Shown piece by piece: positions 7,096 through 15,586 of a DNA stretch of 33,022 nt. Location of the stretch: contig JAQCAD010000036.1 of NCBI GenBank assembly GCA_027621915.1, positions 1 to 33,022 of the forward strand, given 5' to 3'. The position numbers and the translations under genes are program-made. The notes below the pieces were generated by a model. The model did no database searches. It saw nothing but the letters and a program-made list of their open reading frames with translations, and was not told where the DNA came from. Origin of the DNA: Pseudomonadota bacterium (GTDB lineage: Bacteria; Pseudomonadota; Gammaproteobacteria; Steroidobacterales; Woeseiaceae). Numbering within the stretch: position 1 is the stretch's first letter; the number at the start of each line of letters is the position of its first letter.

Positions 7096-7917
7096 ATGAG
7101 CCCGTCCAATCATTCCGACAACGCCAGCCGTGGCTATATCATTCCCATCGGCGGGGCCGAACAAAAACTGTACAACACCGAAATACTGGATCGTTTCATC
7201 GAGATATGCGGTGGTAAGTCGTCGCGCATATCAATTATCCCGACCGCATCCGAGCTTGAGGACACGGGCCGGAATTATGAAAAACTATTTCGGCAGATTG
7301 GGGTGCAGCACGCGAAAGTACTCAACATACTGACGCGCGAAGATTGCAAAAAAAGTGAGTTTACCGACTACCTGGAGAAGTCTGACGGCGTGTTCATGAC
7401 CGGCGGCAATCAGCTCCGCCTGTCAACAACACTCGGCGGCACACCGGTCGCGCAATTGATTCGCCGACGCAATGCGGACGGTATGCATGTAGCAGGCACC
7501 TCGGCGGGTGCCGCATTCATGCCGGAGCACATGATTGCCGGCGGGCTCGAGGGCAGCACGCCTAGTCCGGACATGGTGACGATGGCTCCGGGCCTTGGCC
7601 TGACAAATAATTTCATCATTGACCAGCACTTCCGCGAGCGTGACCGTCTGGGGCGCTTGCTGACCGCACTGGCCTACAACCCGTTTGCTGTGGGCATCGG
7701 CCTTGACGAGGACACAGCGGCCTTTATTCGCCCGGGGGACACGCTCGAAGTGGTCGGCAGCGGCGGCCTGACGATTATTGACCCGACCAATCTGAGTTAT
7801 TCTTCGATGGACCGTGCACGCCGCGGCGAGCCGGTCAGCCTGATCGATGTAAAGCTTCATGTACTGATTTCAGGCGGTCGTTTTGAAATCAAGTCCAGAA
7901 AGGCGTTTGCAGAATAA
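7096..7917 (+). CDS. cphB: Cyanophycinase
   Basis: A serine exopeptidase of family S51 that releases beta-Asp-Arg dipeptides from cyanophycin in the cytoplasm. The protein has 273 residues, the usual length. The nucleophile is Ser136 in the elbow GTSAGAAFM. His178 (DQHFRERDR) and Glu205 (LDEDTAA) follow at 42 and 27 residues, the same spacings as the published Synechocystis triad Ser132-His174-Glu201. FMTGGNQLRL at 100-109 is also a family block. The ATG at 7096 has a weak AGAAG upstream. It sits between iadA and cphA with gaps of 26 and 15 bases, so polymer synthesis and breakdown are probably co-transcribed. Confidence 0.95.
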   Translation: MSPSNHSDNASRGYIIPIGGAEQKLYNTEILDRFIEICGGKSSRISIIPTASELEDTGRNYEKLFRQIGVQHAKVLNILTREDCKKSEFTDYLEKSDGVFMTGGNQLRLSTTLGGTPVAQLIRRRNADGMHVAGTSAGAAFMPEHMIAGGLEGSTPSPDMVTMAPGLGLTNNFIIDQHFRERDRLGRLLTALAYNPFAVGIGLDEDTAAFIRPGDTLEVVGSGGLTIIDPTNLSYSSMDRARRGEPVSLIDVKLHVLISGGRFEIKSRKAFAE

Positions 7918-7932
7918 TAAAGAGGCAGGGCT

Positions 7933-10719
7933 ATGAAAATAATCAGCACTAACGTCTACGTTGGCCCAAATGTTTACGCACATTTTCCTGTTATCCGGCA
8001 CGTGCTGGATCTCGAAGAACTTGAAGAGTGGCCAACCGGCCGGCTTGGCAAGGCGTTTGTTGAGGCGTTGCTGGCGGTCCTGCCCGGGCTGCACGAGCAC
8101 GGCTGTTCTTATAGTGAACCGGGTGGTTTCGTACGACGCCTTGTCGAAGAGGAAGGAACGTGGCTCGGCCATGTCATGGAGCACGTTGCCATAGAACTGC
8201 AGAACGTTGCGGGTTCCGCCGTTACGTTCGGACGTACCCGGTCGGTTGATGGTGAGAAGGGTATTTACACTATGGTGTTTCAGTATCTCGACATTGAAGT
8301 AGGTCAGGAAGCAAGTCGGCTTGCGCTCGACCTGATTCGAAGTCTTTTGCCCGACGAGTTGAAGACCCGGGGCATGCCGGCAGTAGGTTGGGATTTTGCT
8401 GAAGCACGAGATGGGTTTATTCGCTACGCGCAGGCGAAAGCGTTCGGACCCAGTACCGCTTCGCTCGTCAAAGCCGCTGAGGAGCGCAATATTCCGTGGA
8501 TTCGTCTTAATCGACAAAGTCTCGTGCAATTTGGCCATGGTCGTTATCAGCAACGCATCCAGGCAACGACGACCAGCAGAACCGGCAACATCAGCGTGGA
8601 ACTTGCCGGCGACAAGGAAGAGACAAACAACATCCTGCGTGATCTGGGCCTGCCGGTTCCCAAGCAGCGGATGGTTAAGAACTCCAGTGATGCCAAACGT
8701 GCCGCAGAACGCATCGGATATCCGGTCGTACTCAAACCACTCGCGGGCAACCATGGTCGCGGCGTTTCGATCAATCTGAAAACGCCGGAAGAGATAGAAG
8801 TGGCTTTCGAAAAGGCGCGAGAGCATGGTCGAAATGTCATCGTTGAAAGTTTCATCGAAGGTTACGACCACAGGCTCCTGGTCGTTAACGGCAAGCTGGT
8901 CGCCGCTGCAAAACGAATGCCGGGTCACGTTGTCGGTGATGGGAAACTTACGATTGCTGAGTTGGTAAACACGGTCAATTCAGATCCGCGGCGTGGCGTT
9001 GGTCACGAAAAAGTTCTGACGCGACTTGAACTGGACCACCAGGCAGATCGACTACTGGCGAAGCTGGGATACGACCATTCCTCTGTTCCGACGGATGGTG
9101 AGGTCGTGTTCCTGCGATCAACGGCGAATCTATCGACAGGTGGGACCGCGATCGATGTGACAGATGTTATTCATCCGGATAATCGCGACATGGCTGAGCG
9201 CACGATCAAGGCGATCGGTCTCGATATCGGGGGCGTCGATTTTCTGACGAATGATATTACGGAGTCGTATCGGGAGGCCGGCGGTGGTATCTGCGAAGTT
9301 AATGCGGGGCCTGGATTTCGCATGCATGTAGCGCCAAGTGAGGGCACACCGCGGGACGTAGCAGGGCCGGTGCTGGATATGTTGTTTCCGCCAGATACAC
9401 CGAGTCGCATTCCAATTGCTGCAATAACCGGAACGAACGGCAAGACGACAACGTCACGCATGCTTGCACATATTCTCAAGTTGTCAGGAAAGACGGTTGG
9501 CCTGACGTCGACCGACGGCGTCTACATCGATGGTCGACTTAGCGTTCCGGGCGACATGACCGGCCCGGTATCCGCGAATATGATTTTGCGTGACCCGTCC
9601 GTCGATGCGGCAGTTCTTGAGACTGCTCGCGGCGGGCTGGTCCGTGGCGGCATGGGTTACCAGAACTGCAATGTTGCCGCCTGCCTGAATGTATCGGCCG
9701 ATCATCTTGGGCTGAAAGGCATCAATACACTCGCCCAGTTGGCGGAGATCAAGCGCGTGCCCATCGAGGTGGCGACAGATGCGGCGGTTCTCAACGCAGA
9801 TGACGTGCACTGCCTGCAGATGGCGGATTACACAGATGCGAAAACGCTCTGTTACGTGACGATGAATCGTGGCCACCCTTTGGTGAGACAACACATACAT
9901 GCGGGTGGCATGGCGTTTGTGCTCGAAGAAGGCATGAACGGCCAGATGATTACGATTTACGACAACGAAGGTAATACCCAGCTTCTCTGGACGCACCTGA
10001 TTCCAGCGACGATCGAAGGTCGTGCCATGCACAACGTGCAAAATGCAATGTTCGCTGCAGCGCTTGCCTACAACATGGGCGTTAGTCTTGAGGATATCCG
10101 GCACGGGTTGCGTACATTTGATTCGACGTTTTTCCAGGCACCGGGTCGAACCAATATATATGACGAGTATCCGTTCAAGGTTATTCTTGATTATGCACAT
10201 AACCCTGCCGCCGTCCGCGCCATGTCACATCTCGTGGATCGATTCGAACCGCTTGGTAAACGCATTGTTGTTCTTGCCGCACCGGGCGACCGCCGGGATG
10301 AAGACATTCGAGAGATCGCGAATATCGCATCCAGCCATTTCGATTACTTCATTTGCCGCTGCGACGACAATCGTCGTGGTCGAGGGCAAGATGAAGTTGC
10401 TGTGATGCTGAAAGACAAGCTGCTCGAATGCGGTATCGACTCTGATCGCATTGAGGTAATACCTGATGAGCAGGAAGCTATTACCAGATCTTTGAGCATG
10501 GCCGCGAGTGGTGATCTCCTGCTCGTGCTGGCGGACAACATTAAACGAAGCTGGAAACAGATCATTTACTTCAACTCGAAGGGCAAGCGCAACGACAGTG
10601 CCGGTAAAACGAAAGTGACGATCGATCTGTCGGACAGCGAAGGGTTCACTTTTGACGATAACGTGGAAATTATCAGCGACGAGCGCGGAGTTAGAATCGC
10701 CAGAGAAGAGGCCGACTAG
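7933..10719 (+). CDS. cphA: Cyanophycin synthetase
   Basis: Makes the multi-L-arginyl-poly-L-aspartate storage polymer, adding Asp then Arg with ATP. The 928 residues show three parts. The N-terminal domain (about 1-160) contains GHVMEHVAIELQ (His80, Glu83, His84), a block reported in some CphA proteins as a hydrolytic, primer-making site. The ATP-grasp domain (about 220-485) has VVLKPLAGNHGRGVS (Lys268), the VESFIEGYDHR strand, and the metal-binding end EVNAGPGFRMH; this module adds Asp. The Mur-ligase-like domain (about 490-928) has the P-loop GTNGKTTT at 500-507, ETARGG, NVSADHLG, an IKRVP Lys and LDYAHNP; this module adds Arg. The ATG at 7933 is preceded by AGAGGC. All motifs look intact, so the enzyme should be active. 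Confidence 0.96.
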   Translation: MKIISTNVYVGPNVYAHFPVIRHVLDLEELEEWPTGRLGKAFVEALLAVLPGLHEHGCSYSEPGGFVRRLVEEEGTWLGHVMEHVAIELQNVAGSAVTFGRTRSVDGEKGIYTMVFQYLDIEVGQEASRLALDLIRSLLPDELKTRGMPAVGWDFAEARDGFIRYAQAKAFGPSTASLVKAAEERNIPWIRLNRQSLVQFGHGRYQQRIQATTTSRTGNISVELAGDKEETNNILRDLGLPVPKQRMVKNSSDAKRAAERIGYPVVLKPLAGNHGRGVSINLKTPEEIEVAFEKAREHGRNVIVESFIEGYDHRLLVVNGKLVAAAKRMPGHVVGDGKLTIAELVNTVNSDPRRGVGHEKVLTRLELDHQADRLLAKLGYDHSSVPTDGEVVFLRSTANLSTGGTAIDVTDVIHPDNRDMAERTIKAIGLDIGGVDFLTNDITESYREAGGGICEVNAGPGFRMHVAPSEGTPRDVAGPVLDMLFPPDTPSRIPIAAITGTNGKTTTSRMLAHILKLSGKTVGLTSTDGVYIDGRLSVPGDMTGPVSANMILRDPSVDAAVLETARGGLVRGGMGYQNCNVAACLNVSADHLGLKGINTLAQLAEIKRVPIEVATDAAVLNADDVHCLQMADYTDAKTLCYVTMNRGHPLVRQHIHAGGMAFVLEEGMNGQMITIYDNEGNTQLLWTHLIPATIEGRAMHNVQNAMFAAALAYNMGVSLEDIRHGLRTFDSTFFQAPGRTNIYDEYPFKVILDYAHNPAAVRAMSHLVDRFEPLGKRIVVLAAPGDRRDEDIREIANIASSHFDYFICRCDDNRRGRGQDEVAVMLKDKLLECGIDSDRIEVIPDEQEAITRSLSMAASGDLLLVLADNIKRSWKQIIYFNSKGKRNDSAGKTKVTIDLSDSEGFTFDDNVEIISDERGVRIAREEAD

Positions 10720-10736
10720 CCAGTTGTTCGGAATCC

Positions 10737-12413
10737 ATGGAATTTCTTGATGCAAGGCGTTTAACGGGCCCGAATATTCTTTGGAACAGGCCCAGCGCCA
10801 TGCTGGATATCGCATGTACGCCGGAAGAAGCAGACGACCTGATTCCATTTTGCGAAGAGCATATTCAACGCATGCTTGACGCTGTCGGCTGGGGTGGTGA
10901 ATCGGTCCGCCACCTGCGTGTTGTCGGCGGTTTGACGATCGCTTTCTCGGCCCCGATCGATGCGCTTTACGCGGCCACGGAAATTGTCGAATGGGTCTGG
11001 GCCTGCTGCGAAGCAGAATTTTGTGGCGCTCAAGTACCGGATTTTAATAGAAAAAAAACAGAAATCAGGATTGCCATAGCTGAAGAAGTTAACCCGCCTT
11101 TGCTCACGATGCAGGTCGCTGCGCTCAAACATGGCGTATCTTTTCTCTGGGACGATGACGAAGTTTCGGTCGGTCACGGAAGTCATTCCCAGACGTGGCC
11201 TTTTCGTGAGTTGCCGAACCCCGAGGCGCTGGATTGGTCGCGCTATCGCGATGTTCCGGTGGGCATCGTCACTGGCACCAATGGTAAGACGACGACCGTT
11301 AGAATCGCGAAACACCTTTTGCAGTCGGCCGGTCGAATTGTCGGATTGAGTTGCACTGACTGGGTATCAGTTAACGACGAGATCATCGATCGGGATGATT
11401 GGTCGGGTCCGGGCGGTGCCAGGCTCGTATTGCGCCAGGATCGTATTGACACCGCGATACTCGAGACAGCACGTGGAGGATTGTTACGACGTGGCCTCGG
11501 GGTTGAACGCGCCCAAGTCGCGTTAATTACCAATGTTTCAGAAGATCACCTTGGCGACTTCGGTTCCCGGAATGTCGACGAATTGCTGAACATCAAATGG
11601 GTCATCAGCCGCGCCGTGGAAGACACCGGCAGCCTGATTCTCAATGCAGATGACAAACTGTTAGTCGCGAAGTCGGAAGAATTCGACGGTTGCATCGCCT
11701 GGTTCAGCCTCAACGATTCAAATCCTGTCATCATTGAGCATGCAAAGCGCAATGGAATTGCATTCGTTTATTCGAAGGGAGACCTCGTTCGAATCGAAGG
11801 GAACGACAGACAGACAATCTGCCAGGCGAAAGATATTCCGATCACTTTGAACGCTGCCGCGGAACACAATATTGCCAATGCGCTGGGTGCTGCTGCGCTG
11901 ACTGAGAAACTCGGCTTATCGATAGAGCAGATTGCCGGCGGCTTGAAAACCATGTCGCAGGATTCCAATCCTGGTCGGAGTAACCTGTTCGAGATCGATG
12001 GTTTCAAAGTGCTGGTGGATTTCGCCCACAATCCGGAAGCCATGCAGGCGTTGTTCGCGGTGGCAAGTGCTATTCCTGCGAGTCGACGCGTCCTTTGTTT
12101 CGCCCAGGCGGGCGATCGTACGGACTCGCAAATTCGAGAATTCGCCAGGAGCGCGTGGGCGATCGGTCTCGACATGGTGAACATCGCGGAACTCGAGGCC
12201 TATCGGCGCGGGCGAGCGGAAGGCGAGGTGTTCCGAATTTTACGCGATGAGCTGTTGAAATCCGGCGCGCGCAGCGATCAGATACAGTATTTCCGCGAAG
12301 AAAACGAATCGTTCGATGCGGCGCTCGAGTGGGCAAAGGAGGGCGACCTGGTGGTTATCCTCGATCTGGGTCGAAATTCGAACACCCAGGGGAAAATTAC
12401 TGCCCGATTATAG
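10737..12413 (+). CDS. Short CphA-like Mur ligase lacking the ATP-grasp domain
   Basis: 558 residues related to CphA but built differently. Residues 1-160 begin ARRLTGPNILW, like the LxGPNxW start of cyanobacterial CphA. The N-domain HxxEH motif is not seen, and there is no ATP-grasp module at all. From about residue 173 a complete Mur-ligase part follows: P-loop GTNGKTTT at 180-187, ETARGG at 243-248, NVSEDHLG with His271, Lys287 in NIKWV, and VDFAHNPEAM. All catalytic motifs are kept, so it should activate a carboxylate with ATP and join an amine to it. Seventeen bases after cphA, it is the last gene of the operon. It might, like cyanobacterial CphA2, polymerise beta-Asp-Arg dipeptides or modify the polymer. 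That is inference; the reaction is not known from sequence. Confidence 0.85.
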   Translation: MEFLDARRLTGPNILWNRPSAMLDIACTPEEADDLIPFCEEHIQRMLDAVGWGGESVRHLRVVGGLTIAFSAPIDALYAATEIVEWVWACCEAEFCGAQVPDFNRKKTEIRIAIAEEVNPPLLTMQVAALKHGVSFLWDDDEVSVGHGSHSQTWPFRELPNPEALDWSRYRDVPVGIVTGTNGKTTTVRIAKHLLQSAGRIVGLSCTDWVSVNDEIIDRDDWSGPGGARLVLRQDRIDTAILETARGGLLRRGLGVERAQVALITNVSEDHLGDFGSRNVDELLNIKWVISRAVEDTGSLILNADDKLLVAKSEEFDGCIAWFSLNDSNPVIIEHAKRNGIAFVYSKGDLVRIEGNDRQTICQAKDIPITLNAAAEHNIANALGAAALTEKLGLSIEQIAGGLKTMSQDSNPGRSNLFEIDGFKVLVDFAHNPEAMQALFAVASAIPASRRVLCFAQAGDRTDSQIREFARSAWAIGLDMVNIAELEAYRRGRAEGEVFRILRDELLKSGARSDQIQYFREENESFDAALEWAKEGDLVVILDLGRNSNTQGKITARL

Positions 12414-12449
12414 GAGCCCGCCACTATCGGGCGAGCTCCCGGCTCCCCA
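12414..12449. terminator. Possible hairpin between the convergent cyanophycin operon and TPR gene
   Basis: GCCCG at 12416-12420 pairs with CGGGC at 12428-12432 across a 7-base loop. The flanking GGAG and CTCC could extend the stem with a bulge. No run of T follows on either strand, so it is a weak candidate for a shared terminator. Confidence 0.3.
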
Positions 12450-14156
12450 CTAAAAACGGGATGCGGTCAGTGTGACGTCTGCCTGCGCCCAGATTCGGTC
12501 AAATCGTTCCTGTACTTCACTCGAGTCCTTGCCCTGGGCATTCAGCGCCTGGACCAGGCCGAACAGGGACCATCCGTTGCGTGGGTACTCATTGAGATCG
12601 GTTCGATATACGTCCTCGGCACCAGCTGCATCGTCAGCGGCGAGCAGTGCTTTGCCCAGGCTGTGCCGCGTTGGGTAATACCAGAACGGAGGTTCGGTAT
12701 AAGGCAGTTCATCCTGGGTATCAACCGCAACACGGAAATGGCCAACAGCATCGGCATAACGTTTTTCAGCCATTGCGATCTCGCCCTCTATTAATGCATC
12801 TGCGATAGTCAGAAGCATCGTTGCCGGGTAATAGATCGAATCCAGGAAGACGACGTCGGTTTCGTCGCGAAGCGGCCCGAACAATGCGTGCGCGGCTTTC
12901 GCAGATTCAATATCCCCTTTCTGTGCATGCGCTGTTGCACGCACGTAGTGCCAGATGGCGTTGGAGTATTCCAGGTTCGCCGGCGGCTGTGGCTCCGCGA
13001 GCACTTCATCCCAACGACCGAATTGCGTCAAGGCAAGCAATGGAATCGTATTGAAGAACTCCACACCGGGAAATTCGTCAATCATTTCCAGGCGCACGTT
13101 CGCGGCGACTTTTCTGGCGGCCTCAATCGATACTGCACTGCGACCTTCCATGCTGGACGCCGCCCAAAGGAAATGGATGTTGTGAGGGTAATAGGCGGCC
13201 GGGTAGAAACCCTGTGCGTTGCACGCTGCGATGTATGCCTCGTCTACCGCTGCCGCTTTGACATTTGCCTCAGATGCATCGGCATAACGACCGACCCGCC
13301 AGTAAATATGCGATGGCATGTGCACCAGGTGTCCAGCGCCAGGTACGAGGTCCGCAAGATTGTCGGCCGGTTTCTCAGCACGTTCCGGTCGCGATGATGC
13401 CTCGACTGCGTGGATGTAGAGGTGAATGGCAAGCGGATGTTCGGGTGATCGCTCCAACACCGTTTCCAGCGCATTGAGTACTTCGACCGTCAGCGGCTTC
13501 GGGTTTTCCGGGTCAACCCAGTAGTCCCATGGCATCGTATTCATAAGTGATTCGGCGAAAAGTGACGCGGCATCATCGTCGTCCGGATATTTTTGATGCA
13601 GGGCGCGCATCGCATTGCCGTAGGCCTCATCAAGCGGTTCACGCGATGTCGACGGGTCACCGTTGTAACGCACGGCTAGTGCCTCGATATAGTCGCGTTC
13701 TGCTTCGCTGACAGAATCCTTCAGCGCCACAGCTTTCTGAAGCGCGGCGAACGCGGACGTTCTCTCATTGTCACTCATCACGACTTTGCCATTGCTGGTG
13801 ACGTTGATATTCGGGCCCAGCGCCAGCGCTTCACCCCAATAACACATGGCGCATTCGGGATCGAGTGTTTGTGCAGCACGAAAAGACCGGACCGATTCAG
13901 CATGGTTGAATGCGAAATCGATGACCATGCCCTGATCGAAATATCGTTGCGCGTCCGGGTCGCTGGTTGTTATCGGATGGTGATGATTGCCCATACCATC
14001 GAACAGCGGTGCACCAGCCCGAGTGGCCAACTCATTTCGTGACGCGGTTGCGTCGGCATCTGGCTCCATCGCTCCCTGATTTGACCCATCTTTGGAACAT
14101 CCGGTCAATGCAAGCAAACTCGACAGGAACAGCATGACTATTATCGGGGACTTCAT
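12450..14156 (-). CDS. TPR-repeat lipoprotein of unknown function
   Basis: 568 residues. A signal peptide with lipobox LTGC (Cys20) points to a lipid-anchored envelope protein. After a short linker comes GNHHHPITTSDPDAQRYFDQG, then helical TPR-like repeats throughout. Examples are SVRSFRAAQTLDPECAMCYWGEAL and the later DAVGHFRVAVDTQ and GKALLAADDAAGAEDVYRTDL. A histidine-rich block (HLVHMPSHIYWRVGRYADA) lies near residue 285. I recognise it as a widespread family of TPR lipoproteins but know no assigned role. The ATG at 14156 follows CAGGAGACCCAAC, a good ribosome site. The EVE-domain gene lies 57 bases upstream on the same strand. Its end faces the cyanophycin operon. Confidence 0.75.
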   Translation of the reverse strand: MKSPIIVMLFLSSLLALTGCSKDGSNQGAMEPDADATASRNELATRAGAPLFDGMGNHHHPITTSDPDAQRYFDQGMVIDFAFNHAESVRSFRAAQTLDPECAMCYWGEALALGPNINVTSNGKVVMSDNERTSAFAALQKAVALKDSVSEAERDYIEALAVRYNGDPSTSREPLDEAYGNAMRALHQKYPDDDDAASLFAESLMNTMPWDYWVDPENPKPLTVEVLNALETVLERSPEHPLAIHLYIHAVEASSRPERAEKPADNLADLVPGAGHLVHMPSHIYWRVGRYADASEANVKAAAVDEAYIAACNAQGFYPAAYYPHNIHFLWAASSMEGRSAVSIEAARKVAANVRLEMIDEFPGVEFFNTIPLLALTQFGRWDEVLAEPQPPANLEYSNAIWHYVRATAHAQKGDIESAKAAHALFGPLRDETDVVFLDSIYYPATMLLTIADALIEGEIAMAEKRYADAVGHFRVAVDTQDELPYTEPPFWYYPTRHSLGKALLAADDAAGAEDVYRTDLNEYPRNGWSLFGLVQALNAQGKDSSEVQERFDRIWAQADVTLTASRF

Positions 14157-14212
14157 GTTGGGTCTCCTGGCCGGTTCAAACCCGGCTGGTGGTTGATCAG
14201 ATAATTATAGTT

Positions 14213-14665
14213 CTATTCGAGATCGAGTATGAAATCCCAGTGTTTTTTGTCCACGGGAAATATTGAAAGGCGGTTGCCGCGCTGGTTCAGCCGAAAATCG
14301 CCAAGCGCCGGATGTTCCTTCAGTTCAGTCAGCGTAATCGGCCGTTTCAATTTTCGTCCGAATGCAATGTCAACGAGCACCCAGCGCTGATTGCCTTCCG
14401 TACTTTTTGCGTCGTAATACTTTGATTTCTTGTCGAACTGGGTTGGATCCGGATAGGGTGCGCTGGCAACTTTCGCGATACCGACAACAGCGGGAATCTT
14501 GCAACTTGAATGATAGAAAAGCACTTCATCTTCCATCTTCATTTCGTCGCGCATCATATTTCGCGCCTGGTAGTTGCGAATCCCGTCCCAGGGTTGCGTC
14601 CCGTCGCGCATCAGGTCGTCGATGCTATAAGCATCGGGTTCGGATTTCATCAGCCAGTAAGCCAC
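14213..14665 (-). CDS. EVE-domain protein
   Basis: 150 residues from the GTG at 14665, beginning VAYWLMKSEPDAYS. That is the standard start of this family (the crystallised Pseudomonas member also begins AYWLMKSEPD). A longer frame reaching 14767 adds a 34-residue arginine-rich leader with no counterpart, so I reject it. Other family blocks are WDGIRNYQARN, VLFYHSSC, VGIAKV, YPDPTQFD and the end QRGNRLSIFPV. EVE domains share the PUA-like/YTH fold and are thought to bind modified bases in RNA or DNA; in bacteria they often sit near tRNA-modification or defence genes. No such neighbour is obvious here except queF, 8.8 kb away. Confidence 0.88.
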   Translation of the reverse strand: MAYWLMKSEPDAYSIDDLMRDGTQPWDGIRNYQARNMMRDEMKMEDEVLFYHSSCKIPAVVGIAKVASAPYPDPTQFDKKSKYYDAKSTEGNQRWVLVDIAFGRKLKRPITLTELKEHPALGDFRLNQRGNRLSIFPVDKKHWDFILDLE

Positions 14666-14858
14666 CAGTCGGCCCCGGAGTTGTAGTAGTGAACGGTTTA
14701 TGAGTCTAGCACGCGACTGCATTTTTGAACGCGCGGGTCCAAATTCACAGAACGGCAATTTCATCAATCCGGTGTGTTAGAATTCCGCCGAAAACAGCCG
14801 TCCCATGACGCGAAGCGTCGAAAAAAAATCTGCGAAACCTGACGGGGAGGTCAGTTAA

Positions 14859-15533
14859 TTGGCAAATATGCTAGCAAACATCTTCGGTGCATCTCCGGTT
14901 ATGCCGCTCGAAAAGCACGTTGGTATCGCCTATAAATGTGCCAGCGAACTTCGGGATTTCTTTGCCGCGGCCATCGATGGCGACTGGGACAAGGCATCGG
15001 AGAGTCGTGAAAGAATTGTTCAATACGAAAATGAAGCCGATGCCCTTAAAAAGAATATTCGACTGCACTTACCCAAGAGTCTGTTCATGCCAGTTCCGCG
15101 CGAGGATCTTCTCGAGCTTCTGCTGGTGCAAGACAAGATGGCCAATCGGGCCAAAGACGTTTCCGGAATTGTTTTTGGGCGAAAGATGACGATTCCAGCA
15201 TCGATCGCAGGCGAGTTTCTCGAATTCGTTGACAGAAATATTGATGCGGCCAAGCTGGCGCGCAAAAGCGTTCGGGAGCTGGATGAGCTTTTTACCAGCG
15301 GATTCCGTGGTGCCGAGGCGGCGCTGGTTGAATCAATGGTGGAGGAGCTGGATCGGGTTGAAACGGATACAGATGATCGACAGGCTCACCTGAGGTGGTC
15401 GTTGTTCAAAGTTGAAAAAGAACTAAATCCGGTCGATGTGATGTTTCTTTACAAAGTGATTGAGTTAACCGGTGAAATCGCCGATATGGCGGAGCGTGTC
15501 GGCCGCCGCCTCGAGCTTTTGCTCTCCCACTAA
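14859..15533 (+). CDS. DUF47/PhoU-like phosphate transport accessory protein
   Basis: 224 residues of the TIGR00153/DUF47 family, all-helical PhoU relatives usually encoded beside PiT permeases and thought to regulate them. Blocks seen are RERIVQYENEADALKKNIR, LPKSLFMPVPREDLLELL and the closing VIELTGEIADMAERVGRRLE. The start chosen is TTG at 14859, eight bases after a strong GGGGAGG at 14844-14850. The ATG three codons later (14868) is 17 bases from that site and less likely. It lies 53 bases before the PiT gene, surely one unit. The phosphate-binding acidic residues sit in the E-x-x-x-D patterns of the helices. Confidence 0.9.
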   Translation: MANMLANIFGASPVMPLEKHVGIAYKCASELRDFFAAAIDGDWDKASESRERIVQYENEADALKKNIRLHLPKSLFMPVPREDLLELLLVQDKMANRAKDVSGIVFGRKMTIPASIAGEFLEFVDRNIDAAKLARKSVRELDELFTSGFRGAEAALVESMVEELDRVETDTDDRQAHLRWSLFKVEKELNPVDVMFLYKVIELTGEIADMAERVGRRLELLLSH

Positions 15534-15586
15534 ATAGTTAATAAAAAGTCACTAAGAATAAATAACAAGCAGTCGGGGACGCTTTC

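Noticed and set aside
7870-8928. Long open frame (352 codons) on the minus strand
   Set aside because: It is antisense to the intact cphA, has no ribosome site and no recognisable motif; it is a coding shadow.
12955-13397. Plus-strand open frames inside the TPR lipoprotein gene
   Set aside because: They are out-of-frame shadows of the minus-strand gene, rich in Arg and Cys and without ribosome sites.
14173-14182. GGTTCAAACC, like a tRNA T-loop, upstream of the TPR lipoprotein
   Set aside because: No acceptor, D or anticodon arms can be built around it; it is just the loop of a short GC hairpin in the leader.
14807-14828. GACGC/GCGTC hairpin followed by eight A
   Set aside because: On the plus strand the run is A, not T, and on the minus strand the T-run comes before the stem, so it is not an intrinsic terminator in either direction.
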